Source: an uncultured beta proteobacterium (GTDB lineage: Bacteria > Pseudomonadota > Gammaproteobacteria > Burkholderiales > Burkholderiaceae_C). Taken from it: a DNA stretch of 64,000 bases. Every line of letters starts with the position of its first letter. Position 1 is the first letter of the stretch. Where the stretch lies: assembly GCA_903938815.1 (NCBI GenBank), contig CAJAES010000064.1, positions 1 through 64,000 of the forward strand, given 5' to 3'. This document shows positions 9,264-17,426 of this stretch, one piece after another. The position numbers were made by a program, and so were the translations under genes. Under the pieces are notes generated by a model, which made no database searches, had not been told where the DNA came from, and was given only the letters and a program-made list of their open reading frames with translations.

Positions 9264-10607
9264 TCAGGCGGCGGCCGAGATGCGGCGGCGTGGCCGGCGC
9301 GCAGCGGACGGGTCTGCGGCGGCAGCTTGCAGGCGCTTCAACAACTCGGACGCAGGCTCGTCGGCCGGGTCCTGCGGCACCAGTTCGCCACGGAAGGCCT
9401 TGGCCAGCAGCGACGGGGTCAGGCGGTCGACGGCGGTTTGGGCTTGGGCGAGGCGGGCCTCAAGGCGGTCGGCGAAAGCAAAGAGGGTTTCGACACGGCG
9501 GACGATTTCGGCTTGCAGTTCGAGTGTGGGAACCGGTAGCTGCAACTCGCCGACCTTCGATACGCTGAGTGTGTGCAGGCCTGTCGTCGAACTGGCTACG
9601 GCTTCGATCTGACGGCGGCCCTCCGGGCTGAGTAGGAAGCAAAGCACGAACTTCGGCAGGACACGGAGGCCGGCGCGCCAGCGAATCAAGTGGTTCTGGT
9701 GACAGCAGTTCGCAATTTCGCCGGACCACATCGCGACGCGGCCGATTTGCTCAATGCTGCCGTTGCCTTCGACTATCAGCAGATCACCCGCAACCAACTT
9801 TGTCTTCGCGAACTCGGCGTCAGTCAACCCGATCTCGGTCACGTCCCCCAAGCGCAGTTCGTTGGCATGCACGTTCGCAACACGGAGGTACGGGCGGTGC
9901 ATCGGCAGTTCACCCCGCTTCGCGTTCTTCGTGAGGCCACCAGTCACCGCGCCCAGGCTTGCCAGTGATTCCAGTCCCGCGTCGAACGCAGGCTCGATGT
10001 CCGCCGTCAGCCGCCCCGAAGTGGCGGCGGCGAGGACGGATTGGCGGAAACGTTTGAGCAGCGGGGCGACGCGGGTCAGGCGGTCGCGGCAGGAGTCCAC
10101 GCGAGCGAGTACGGTGTCGAGTTTGTCGGCAATACGCTGCTGCTCAGCGCTCGGAGCCAACCGGACCATGTGTTCCTTGAGCACGCCTTGACTAATGTTC
10201 TGCTGTGCACCGCCTTTGCCCTTGAGAACAAGCGCAGGTTTCGATTCTTGAAGCAATCGAAAGAGGAATCGAAGGTCAAGGCCCGGCTTCGGGCGGCAGA
10301 AAGCAATCGCTTGGTTTGTCGCACACTCGATACCGGTGATGCCAAGCTTTCCAATTGAGCCATACATCGCGATCAGCAGAATGCCCGGCTCAAGTAGCTT
10401 CGCAGAAGAAGTGGCCAGACCCTCGGTAGTGATTTTCGACTCGCTTGACAACACGACTCCGTCGTTGAGATCGCCGATCACCAGCCATGGGATCGTGCCG
10501 TCGCGGAAGAAGGCGGGATTCGAGCGTGCTGGCGTGCCGCCGCTACCCCAGGTTCCGACGTCTGCAAGGCGACAGTGAGCCCAGCCTCGTGGCAAAGGTT
10601 CTGTCAT
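9264..10607 (-). CDS. hsdS: Type I restriction-modification specificity subunit HsdS
   Basis: The 447-residue protein has the two-half layout of HsdS: a first target-recognition domain (about 1-150), a central conserved helical spacer (about 155-200, RIADKLDTVLARVDSCRDRL), a second recognition domain (about 205-385) and a C-terminal conserved helix (about 390-425). It pairs with HsdM and HsdR and sets the DNA site that is methylated or cut. Its start overlaps the hsdM stop by four bases. DNA for part of the first recognition domain (roughly 10,190-10,480) looks richer in A and T than its surroundings, as expected for exchangeable recognition domains. The recognition site cannot be read from sequence alone. 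Confidence 0.93.
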   Translation of the reverse strand: MTEPLPRGWAHCRLADVGTWGSGGTPARSNPAFFRDGTIPWLVIGDLNDGVVLSSESKITTEGLATSSAKLLEPGILLIAMYGSIGKLGITGIECATNQAIAFCRPKPGLDLRFLFRLLQESKPALVLKGKGGAQQNISQGVLKEHMVRLAPSAEQQRIADKLDTVLARVDSCRDRLTRVAPLLKRFRQSVLAAATSGRLTADIEPAFDAGLESLASLGAVTGGLTKNAKRGELPMHRPYLRVANVHANELRLGDVTEIGLTDAEFAKTKLVAGDLLIVEGNGSIEQIGRVAMWSGEIANCCHQNHLIRWRAGLRVLPKFVLCFLLSPEGRRQIEAVASSTTGLHTLSVSKVGELQLPVPTLELQAEIVRRVETLFAFADRLEARLAQAQTAVDRLTPSLLAKAFRGELVPQDPADEPASELLKRLQAAAADPSAARRPRRRISAAA

Positions 10608-12061
10608 ACCTCAACAACCTCATCCAACTCAGCCAGGAGCGCCTCCAGCTCCAGCAGGGCTCCGTTCAACTCGTCCGCAGCCTCCCGCGCCAACACTGCT
10701 GGCTCCGGCAAGTCCGCCGCATCCTCCGCGCTGTCGTCCTTCAGCCAGCTGATGTCCAGGCTGTCGCCGCGCGCCTTCACGGCTTCGCGACTGAAGCAGC
10801 GGAAGCGCCCGCCCTCGCCTTCGTCGGTGCGTGCACTGCACCCATTGGCGTCCTCGCCATACGCCGCCTCGAAGGCGCTGAAATGCTCGCGCGTCAGCGG
10901 CGTGCGCTTGCCGAACTTGGGCATGTTGGCGCGTAGGTCGTACACCCACACGGCCTTCGTGCTGCCGGTGGCGGCCTGGCCGACCTTCTGGAAGAACAGC
11001 ACGTTGGTCTTCACGCCCTGGGCGTAGAAGATGCCGGTGGGCAGGCGCAGGATGGTGTGCAGGTTGCACTTGTCCATCAGGTCGCGCCGGATGTCGGCGC
11101 CCACGCCGGCTTCGAACAGCACGTTGTCGGGCAGCACCACCGCGGCGCGGCCGCCGTCCTTCAGGTGGCGCACGATGTGCTGCAGGAAGGCCAGCTGCTT
11201 GTTGCTGGTGGCGTAGGTCAGGTCGTCGCGCGTGGGCCCGCCGCCACCCTTGGCGGTGCCGAAGGGCGGGTTGCTCAAGCAGATGTCGGCCTTGGGCAGC
11301 GCACTGCCGGCACTGCCCAGCGTGTTGCCCAGGTGCACCACGCCTTCGTCGTCGCCCACCATGCCATGCAGCATGCAGTTCATCAGCGCCAGGCGGCGCG
11401 TGCCGTTCACCAGCTCCACGCCCAGGTAGGCCCGGGTGCGCTGGAAGTGGCGCTGCTTTTCGCTCAGGTCATAGAGCTGGTCGGTGCGGGCCTTGATGTA
11501 GGTGTCGGCGGCGATCAGGAAGCCCGCGGTGCCCGCGGCAGGGTCCTGGATGGTTTCACCCGGCAGCGGCTTGACCAGCGCGATGATGCTGTCGATCAAG
11601 GGGCGCGGCGTGAAGTACTGGCCTGCGCCGCTCTTGGTCTCGCTGGCGTTCTTCTCGAGCAGGCCTTCGTACAAGTCGCCCAGGCCGTCCTTGGCGGCGC
11701 TGAACCAGTCGATGCCGTCCAGGCTCCGAATCAGCTGCTCCAGGTGGCGCGCTTCCTTCAGGCTGGTCTGCGCGTCGGCATAGATGGCGGCGATCAGCGG
11801 GGCAGGGCTGCGGCTGAGCTTGAGCAGGGTCTCGCGGTAGTGGTTCAGCAGGTTCAGGCCGCTCAGCGCCGACAGCGTGGACCAGCGCGCGTATTCGGGC
11901 AGCTTGTGCTCGGCCAGGATGCCGCTGGCCTGGTTCTCGTGCTCCATCTTGATGAAGAGCAGCAGCACCAGCTCCGCCACGTAGTCGCTGTAGTTGATGC
12001 CGTCGTCACGGAGGACGTCGCAAAGATTCCAGAGCTTCTGGACGATGTCGTTCTGGTTCAT
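10604..12061 (-). CDS. hsdM: Type I restriction-modification methyltransferase HsdM
   Basis: This is a 485-residue N6-adenine DNA methyltransferase. The N-terminal HsdM domain (about 1-130) is followed by the Rossmann methyltransferase domain, with the SAM-binding motif DPAAGTAGF at 173-181 and the catalytic NPPF at 264-267. I chose the ATG at 12,061; a GTG at 12,115 in the same frame would overlap the end of hsdR and adds a non-conserved extension. It methylates the host site specified by HsdS and is required for cleavage by HsdR. It follows hsdR by 35 bases and overlaps hsdS by four. Confidence 0.94.
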   Translation of the reverse strand: MNQNDIVQKLWNLCDVLRDDGINYSDYVAELVLLLFIKMEHENQASGILAEHKLPEYARWSTLSALSGLNLLNHYRETLLKLSRSPAPLIAAIYADAQTSLKEARHLEQLIRSLDGIDWFSAAKDGLGDLYEGLLEKNASETKSGAGQYFTPRPLIDSIIALVKPLPGETIQDPAAGTAGFLIAADTYIKARTDQLYDLSEKQRHFQRTRAYLGVELVNGTRRLALMNCMLHGMVGDDEGVVHLGNTLGSAGSALPKADICLSNPPFGTAKGGGGPTRDDLTYATSNKQLAFLQHIVRHLKDGGRAAVVLPDNVLFEAGVGADIRRDLMDKCNLHTILRLPTGIFYAQGVKTNVLFFQKVGQAATGSTKAVWVYDLRANMPKFGKRTPLTREHFSAFEAAYGEDANGCSARTDEGEGGRFRCFSREAVKARGDSLDISWLKDDSAEDAADLPEPAVLAREAADELNGALLELEALLAELDEVVEV

Positions 12062-12096
12062 GCGGTCGATTGTGGGTGGGCGTTGGGTTTGGAGTC

Positions 12097-15000
12097 TCAG
12101 GCCTGCTGCGGCCACACATGGGCACCCAGCTCACCCAGCACCAGGGTCAACTGGCCAGCCAGCATCTTGTCCAGCTGTTTGGCGCCGCCGTCCTGGGCGA
12201 ACGCACGGTTGACGAAGGCGGGGTCGATCACCACTTCCAGCGCCAGTTGCTTGGCCAGGCGGTCGAGCCACTTGCGCTGCACGGGAGTCCAGGCGCGCAG
12301 GCCGTAGATGTGCTGCATGGCGGCAGACACGCGCTGTTCGTAGGGCAGCAGCGGCTCACCAAGGGCGGCCTGCCGGATGTAGCCAATGATGCTGGCGGCT
12401 ATGTCGAAGTTGCTGCGGGTGCGCCAGGCCGACTTGAGGTTGGCTTCGCTGAAGCCATTGGCATCCAGCAGCAGGCGCACCTGGGTGAGCTGCTCGCGCG
12501 TCAGGTCTCTAGGGGCGTTCACCACCACGGCCAGCGCTGCGGACTGATTGATCTGCTCGCGCACGAAGCGGCCGAAGCTGTCCAAGTAGTCCTCAGGCTT
12601 CGCGTATTCGCCCCAGCTCTGCTCGCGTGCCACAAGCTCATCGGCGCGCTGGGAGAGGATGGGCATGTAGGCGGTACCCATCAGCTCCTGCACTTCGGCC
12701 AGCTGCAGCAGCAGGCGTGTGCTGTGCTGCAGGTAGTCCGCAGCACCCTGCGGCCCCAGCTCGTGCAGGTGCTTGTGCAGTCGGGCGGGTGGCACGCCCC
12801 ACTGCTGCTCCAGTTCTTCCAGCCGGGCCTTCAGCTTGGGGCGCTTGACGGCGTCGTGCTCGGCACGGCGCAGCACGCGCATCAGCTTCTGGTTCAGCTG
12901 GTTCAGCACATCATGGGCGTGCGTGGTACCGGGGGCGCTGCCCTGCACTGCAAGGCTGCCCGGGTTGCCCAGCTCGTCGATCAGCTGCTCCAGCGTGACG
13001 TTGGGGTCCTTCACCAAAGGCTGCATGGTGTTCACCGCCTGCAACGTGGCGTAGATGTCCACCGGGTCGTAGATCCTGAAGACGGTCTTGCCGATGTCGT
13101 CGCAGCGCCGGGTGGCACGGCCAATCATCTGCTCGTACAGGATGCGGCTTTTCACCCTGCGCATGAATACCAGGTGGCAAATGGCGGGCACGTCGATGCC
13201 GGTGCTGAGCAGGTCCACCGTGACGGCGATGCTGGGCAGTCTCTCGTTCTTGTACTTGCGGATGAGTTGGTTGACGTTGTCCGACGCACCGGTGATCTTG
13301 CGCACGGCGGCTTCGTTGTACTGCTCGTCGTACTTCGCCTTGAAGGCATCGTCCAGCAGGCGCTTGACCATGTCGGCGTGGGCATCGGTGGCGCAGAAGA
13401 TCAGCGTCTTCTCTTCGCCGAAGGGGTCCAGCTCCTCGGCCAGCTGCGTGCAGATGACGCGGTTGAAATCCTCGGTGATGACGCGCCGGTTGAAGCTCTC
13501 CACCTGGAAGTCGAGTTCATCGTCCAGTTCGGCGGTCTGCACTTCGCCGGTGGCGAGGTTCAGCGCCTCGACTGCCTCACCCTTGGCGAAGTGGATACCC
13601 TGCTGGCTGAGCAGCGTCTGGTAGCGGATGGGCGGCTCGTGGTCGATGAGCCAGTCGTCGGCCACGGCTTCGCGGTAGGAGTAGGTGTAGACCGGTTTGC
13701 CGAAGATCTCGGACGTATGACGCGCCGGTGTGGCCGTCAGGCCGACGCGCACCGCATCGAAGTAGTCCAGAACGCGGCGGTAGGTGGACAGGTACTGCGC
13801 GTGGTCTCGCACCGTGAGTTCGCCTTCGGTCATCTCCTGGTCAAGCGCGTAGCCGCGGTGCGCCTCGTCGACAATGATGCAGTCGTAGGCATCGACGGGT
13901 GGCGGGGCATCGCTTCCGAAGATGCGCTTGACCATCGCCTGCACCGTGGCGACCTGAATGCGCGTCTCGGCCTCGGCGGCCATGTCGCCCAGTTCGGCTA
14001 CGTTGTAGATGCTGGACAGCGGCTGGTTCTGCTCGAGCGGCGCCTCGTTGAAGGCGTCCTGAGCCTGGCCACCCAGCGCGGTGCGATCGACCAGGAAGAG
14101 GATCCGGCGAAACCGCTCGGCTTTCAGCAGCCGGTACATCAGGCCAATGATGGTGCGTGTCTTGCCGGTGCCGGTGGCCATCGCCAACAGGCAGGTGGTG
14201 CGGCCTTCGGCCAGCGCGGCCTCGACGGCGGCAATGGCCTTGTTCTGGTAATCGCGCAGCCGCAGGTAGTCGAAGCTTTCGTCCTGCAGGCGGTGTTCGG
14301 CTTCCTCCCGGCTGCGGGTGAGGCGGTCGACCAGCCCTTGTGGCGAGTGAAAACCCGGAAGCGACCGCGCGGTGTGCGAAGGCGCCCGGACGTCGCGGAA
14401 CCAGGTGCCGCTGAGCTCGGCGAGCTGCTTGACCTGCGGGCGGCCATTGCTGGAGTAGACGAAGGGGAGCTGGAACATGCCACCCTGGCCATCGGGCCAC
14501 GGGCCCGGCTGGCCGGCGAGCTGCCAGGCCGGCTGATGGATTTCACCTTGCGGGAACCCACGGGCGTAGCGTTCGGCCTGCTGGATCTTTCCCGGCACAT
14601 TGACGTTCCGTCGCTTGGCCTCTACTGCCGCGATGGGCGTCAGCCCGGCGAAGAGCACGTAGTCGGCGGACTGCTTGCCCTGCGTGGGCCACTCGGCAAT
14701 GGCCTTGTTACGGCCCCGCTCGGGCCGGGTGCCGCCGGCATGGGTGAGCTGGCCGGTGTCGGCCTCCCAGCCGGCTTCCACCAGCTGCCGATCGATGATC
14801 TGCCGGGTGGCGGCTTCGTCGATCTGCACCTTCTGCGCCGCCTCCGCAGCGCGCTGGGCGAACTGGGAAATGTTGTCGCTGCTGCCCTGGAGGCTCTGGT
14901 CCTTCAGGCGCGCCTCGAATTGCGCCTGAAGTTCCGCATAGCGCGTGCTGGCTTCTTCGGCCAGCTGCTGATAGATCGCGTTCTCTTCCTGGGCGCGGCG

Positions 15001-15564
15001 CGCCATGTCGCGCTCCTGGGCGGCCTGCTGCTCCAGCAAGCGGGCCACCTGCGCCTGGGATGCCTGGGTGCTCTGCGCATCGCTCAGCTGGCTGTTTAGC
15101 GTCCCGATCTGCTGACGGAGGGCGGCCAACGCCTGGCTCGGATCGTCCGGCATGACAAACGGGCCGGGCTTGAAGTCAGGGTTGCTGCCGAAGCTGCGAT
15201 GAAACCAGACTGCAATCTCGCGGGCCACCTTCAGGGCATCGAGCCCTTCGCGGTAACCAATGCCGTGAACGAGCTCGTGCGCCGCCTGGTTGCCCGTGCG
15301 ACGCAGCAGGTGAAAGAGCTGTCGCACCTGTGCGTCCATTCCCAGACGCGCATCCACGGCGCGAAGCAGCTCGGCCTGGGTCGGCTGGACGAGGTTGACG
15401 CCGACGCGGGCCGCCATCTCCTGCGTGATGGCCTCAGCCATGAGCCGCAGCTTGACGACGGCACTGGCGGGGTCGAAGGGGTAGAGGCGCTCTGCGGTGG
15501 CGCCAAGATCTGCCAGCAATGGTGAATGCTCGGCCAGGAACCTGAAGTTGCTTGGCGAGCTCAT
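12097..15564 (-). CDS. hsdR: Type I restriction endonuclease HsdR (EcoEI-like)
   Basis: The 1155-residue motor-nuclease starts with a helical DUF4145-like domain (about 8-125). A coiled coil follows (about 145-225). The PD-(D/E)XK nuclease core comes next, with Asp301 and the EAK motif at 315-317. The superfamily 2 helicase has Walker A ATGTGKT near 465 and a DEAH box near 565, and a C-terminal region (about 880-1150) binds the methylase complex. ATP-driven translocation precedes cleavage away from the unmethylated site. It is the first large gene of the defence operon. Its ATG overlaps the stop of a 42-codon ORF, which suggests coupled translation. Confidence 0.94.
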   Translation of the reverse strand: MSSPSNFRFLAEHSPLLADLGATAERLYPFDPASAVVKLRLMAEAITQEMAARVGVNLVQPTQAELLRAVDARLGMDAQVRQLFHLLRRTGNQAAHELVHGIGYREGLDALKVAREIAVWFHRSFGSNPDFKPGPFVMPDDPSQALAALRQQIGTLNSQLSDAQSTQASQAQVARLLEQQAAQERDMARRAQEENAIYQQLAEEASTRYAELQAQFEARLKDQSLQGSSDNISQFAQRAAEAAQKVQIDEAATRQIIDRQLVEAGWEADTGQLTHAGGTRPERGRNKAIAEWPTQGKQSADYVLFAGLTPIAAVEAKRRNVNVPGKIQQAERYARGFPQGEIHQPAWQLAGQPGPWPDGQGGMFQLPFVYSSNGRPQVKQLAELSGTWFRDVRAPSHTARSLPGFHSPQGLVDRLTRSREEAEHRLQDESFDYLRLRDYQNKAIAAVEAALAEGRTTCLLAMATGTGKTRTIIGLMYRLLKAERFRRILFLVDRTALGGQAQDAFNEAPLEQNQPLSSIYNVAELGDMAAEAETRIQVATVQAMVKRIFGSDAPPPVDAYDCIIVDEAHRGYALDQEMTEGELTVRDHAQYLSTYRRVLDYFDAVRVGLTATPARHTSEIFGKPVYTYSYREAVADDWLIDHEPPIRYQTLLSQQGIHFAKGEAVEALNLATGEVQTAELDDELDFQVESFNRRVITEDFNRVICTQLAEELDPFGEEKTLIFCATDAHADMVKRLLDDAFKAKYDEQYNEAAVRKITGASDNVNQLIRKYKNERLPSIAVTVDLLSTGIDVPAICHLVFMRRVKSRILYEQMIGRATRRCDDIGKTVFRIYDPVDIYATLQAVNTMQPLVKDPNVTLEQLIDELGNPGSLAVQGSAPGTTHAHDVLNQLNQKLMRVLRRAEHDAVKRPKLKARLEELEQQWGVPPARLHKHLHELGPQGAADYLQHSTRLLLQLAEVQELMGTAYMPILSQRADELVAREQSWGEYAKPEDYLDSFGRFVREQINQSAALAVVVNAPRDLTREQLTQVRLLLDANGFSEANLKSAWRTRSNFDIAASIIGYIRQAALGEPLLPYEQRVSAAMQHIYGLRAWTPVQRKWLDRLAKQLALEVVIDPAFVNRAFAQDGGAKQLDKMLAGQLTLVLGELGAHVWPQQA

Positions 15565-15689
15565 GCCTCTATCCGCGTGCCCATCATTTTCTTGAAGTTG
15601 GCCGGAGGATTCTCCCGATGCTGAATGTAACGTTCAAAGCCATCGGCTTCCCTGCTAAGTAGGCATATGGCAAGGATTGCTCGGCACAT
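15561..15689 (-). CDS. Candidate 42-aa small ORF coupled to hsdR
   Basis: On the minus strand an ATG at 15,689 is preceded by GAGG at a suitable distance. It opens a 42-codon frame ending ...MMGTRIEA, whose TGA overlaps the hsdR ATG as ATGA. The peptide starts with a short hydrophobic stretch (RAILAICLL) and continues basic and polar (READGFERYIQHRENPPANF). It is not in the hsdR frame. It may be a leader peptide that controls hsdR translation, a small defence protein, or the remnant of a larger upstream gene; a stop codon interrupts the frame about ten codons upstream of the ATG. No family is recognised. Confidence 0.4.
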   Translation of the reverse strand: MCRAILAICLLSREADGFERYIQHRENPPANFKKMMGTRIEA

Positions 15690-15885
15690 GCATGGCCTCG
15701 TATCAGGCTTTCGGCTCTACAGGCGGACAACTAGGACGGCAGCACCGTGCCGCGAGGGCGCAAAGCTCGAGCAAGCGTCAGCGCGGCTACCGCGCGGTGG
15801 GGTGCAGGGTGGGTTCTGATGTGCCTTCGGAAGGATGACCAACTCTCCTGAGACCGTATCCACGCTCAGCCATCAGACCATAAAA
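15690..15885. other. Divergent intergenic region (defence operon / antitoxin)
   Basis: This stretch separates the leftward defence operon from the rightward toxin-antitoxin genes and must carry the promoter of the defence operon. No strong -35/-10 pair could be picked out. It is slightly less GC-rich than the core regions. No gene is recognised. Confidence 0.45.
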
Positions 15886-15912
15886 AGACTATATTCAGTC
15901 CTATTGAAGTCT
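15886..15912 (+). promoter_or_regulatory. Promoter/operator of the Phd-ParE operon
   Basis: TATATT at 15,890-15,895 is a plausible -10 box in otherwise GC-rich DNA. It lies inside an inverted repeat, AGACT (15,886-15,890) with AGTCT (15,908-15,912), and a second AGTC at 15,897-15,900. Antitoxins of this family bind such sites to repress their own operon. GGAG at 15,913 is the ribosome binding site of the antitoxin. Confidence 0.45.
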
Positions 15913-15923
15913 GGAGCACGGCC

Positions 15924-16199
15924 ATGCGCTACTCAACACAAGTCAAGCCGATCAGCTATCTCAAAGCCAACGCTGCCGAAGTCCTGACGCGCCTGGCGGA
16001 GCAACGCGAACCGATGGTCATCACCCAGAACGGTGAGGCCAAGGCTGTGCTGCAGGACATCGCCTCGTTCGAAGAGACGCAGGAAACGCTGGCCCTGCTG
16101 AAAATTCTTGCGCTGGGCCATCAGGATGTGGCCTTCAGCAGGGTCAAGCCTGCGGCAGACGTCGTTGCCCGCCTCCGCGCCAAGCGGGCCTCCGGCTGA
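15924..16199 (+). CDS. Antitoxin, Phd/YefM family
   Basis: This 91-residue antitoxin has the N-terminal Phd/YefM DNA-binding fold (VKPISYLKANAAEVLTRL, then EPMVITQNGEAKAVLQDI). A C-terminal helical tail, which in this family wraps the toxin, follows from about residue 55. It neutralises the ParE/RelE-type toxin encoded next and represses the operon. Its TGA shares one base with the toxin ATG (TGATG), so the two are translationally coupled. Confidence 0.93.
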   Translation: MRYSTQVKPISYLKANAAEVLTRLAEQREPMVITQNGEAKAVLQDIASFEETQETLALLKILALGHQDVAFSRVKPAADVVARLRAKRASG

Positions 16200-16540
16200 T
16201 GGCAGGCACACCTGCCAGGTTCGAGGTCCTGCTCACCGAGGGTGCGGCGCAGGACCTGGAGGCCATCCACGACTACATAGCCGAATTCGACTGCGTCGCC
16301 AACGCCAACCGTGTGCTGGATGAGGTGATGGGCATGGTGGAGAGCCTGTCGAGATTCCCGGAACGAGGTAGCTATCCGAAGGAACTGGTCAGCCTTGGCA
16401 TCAAGGAATACCGCCAGACCTTCTTCAAGCCTTACCGCGTGATCTACCGCGTCACAGGCAGCCAAGTCATCATCTACCTGGTTGCGGACGGGCGCCGTGA
16501 CATGCAAACCGTGCTTGCTCGCCGCCTGCTGGGCGCTTGA
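16199..16540 (+). CDS. Toxin, RelE/ParE superfamily
   Basis: The 113-residue toxin has the ParE/RelE pattern: an N-terminal strand, the helix AAQDLEAIHDYIAEF, the SLSRFPERGSYPKEL segment, and C-terminal strands EYRQTFFKPYRVIYRV followed by VADGRRDMQTVLARRLL. Members either poison gyrase (ParE) or cleave mRNA on the ribosome (RelE); the sequence alone does not decide, although the FPERG and PYRVIYRV signatures favour the ParE-like branch. It is paired with the antitoxin immediately upstream. Confidence 0.92.
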   Translation: MAGTPARFEVLLTEGAAQDLEAIHDYIAEFDCVANANRVLDEVMGMVESLSRFPERGSYPKELVSLGIKEYRQTFFKPYRVIYRVTGSQVIIYLVADGRRDMQTVLARRLLGA

Positions 16541-16685
16541 ACCGCAGCAAGCCGCTCCACCGCCACGGCACCTTCTACGCCAACCACGGCAACGCCAGCG
16601 TCACGCGCGTCCGGCACCACGCGGGCCTACGCACCGCCAACGGGACTGACGCATTACAATTCGACCTCAGGTAAGGGGATCCATC

Positions 16686-16907
16686 ATGACCGAATCGACC
16701 ATCACGGCAAAGGGGCAGACCACCGTCCCGGCGGCCATCCGGGCGCTGGTGGACGCCAGGCCGGGAACTCGCCTGGTCTGGTCCGCCATGCCGGACGGCA
16801 CCATCATCGTCCGGGCCAAGAGCCGGTCCATCGTCGACATGGCCGGCATGCTGAAGGCCCCTCAGGGCAAGCACGTCAGCGTGGACGACATGAACCCCTG
16901 GCGCTGA
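16686..16907 (+). CDS. vapB: Antitoxin VapB-like, AbrB/SpoVT fold
   Basis: This 73-residue protein has a swapped-hairpin AbrB DNA-binding domain (STITAKGQTTVPAAIRALV, about 4-45) and a short toxin-binding tail ending DDMNPWR. AAGGGG lies upstream of the ATG, and TACAAT at 16,655-16,660 may be its -10 box. It is paired with the PIN-domain toxin 13 bases downstream and is separated by 145 bases from the first toxin-antitoxin pair. Confidence 0.9.
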   Translation: MTESTITAKGQTTVPAAIRALVDARPGTRLVWSAMPDGTIIVRAKSRSIVDMAGMLKAPQGKHVSVDDMNPWR

Positions 16908-16920
16908 CTGCGCAACCGCG

Positions 16921-17325
16921 ATGGCTGCGCTCGATACCAACGTCCTGGTGCGATACATCGTTCAGGACGACGCGGCACAGTTCGCCGCAGCGAAGCGGCT
17001 GATCAGCCGCTGTGTCGGCGACGGCTCGACGCTGTTCGTGCCGGTGACCGTCGTGCTGGAGCTCGAGTGGGTGCTGAGATCGGGTTTCGGGTTCGGCAAG
17101 GACGACGTGCTGCTGACCTTGTCGAGCCTGTTCTCGGCGGCCGAACTGGTCTTCGAATCGGAGCAGGCACTCGAAGTTGCGCTGCAGCTGTTCCGCAAGG
17201 GTTCAGCGGACTTTGCCGACTGCCTTCACGTTGCATTGGCCACGCAGGCGGGCGAACAGCCGTTGTGGACCTTTGACAAGGCTGCAGCCAGGATCAGCGG
17301 CGCCCGGGCGTTGGCCAAGGCCTGA
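16921..17325 (+). CDS. vapC: Toxin VapC-like, PIN-domain ribonuclease
   Basis: The 134-residue PIN protein has the acidic metal-binding residues in order: Asp5 in ALDTNVLVRY, Glu in LELEW (about 44), Asp in SADFADCL (about 99), and a final Asp in TFDK (about 117). VapC toxins cut specific RNAs, often tRNA, when released from VapB. It follows VapB directly in the same operon. Confidence 0.92.
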   Translation: MAALDTNVLVRYIVQDDAAQFAAAKRLISRCVGDGSTLFVPVTVVLELEWVLRSGFGFGKDDVLLTLSSLFSAAELVFESEQALEVALQLFRKGSADFADCLHVALATQAGEQPLWTFDKAAARISGARALAKA

Positions 17326-17426
17326 GCAAGCAGGGCCGCGCCACGGGCAGATCCCGGGTGCGCAGCACGAAGGCACTGCAGTGAATGGGCTCGGCACGGC
17401 AGTGCGCACCGGCTCTTCTCAGCCCC

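Noticed and set aside
12070..15099. Long plus-strand open frame opposite hsdR
   Set aside because: It is the antisense shadow of a clear restriction gene in high-GC DNA, with a His/Gln/Arg-rich composition and no recognisable motif.
1..17325. Prophage or integrative element with attachment sites
   Set aside because: No integrase, structural phage gene, tRNA or flanking direct repeat was seen in the window; the island boundary on the left is outside it.
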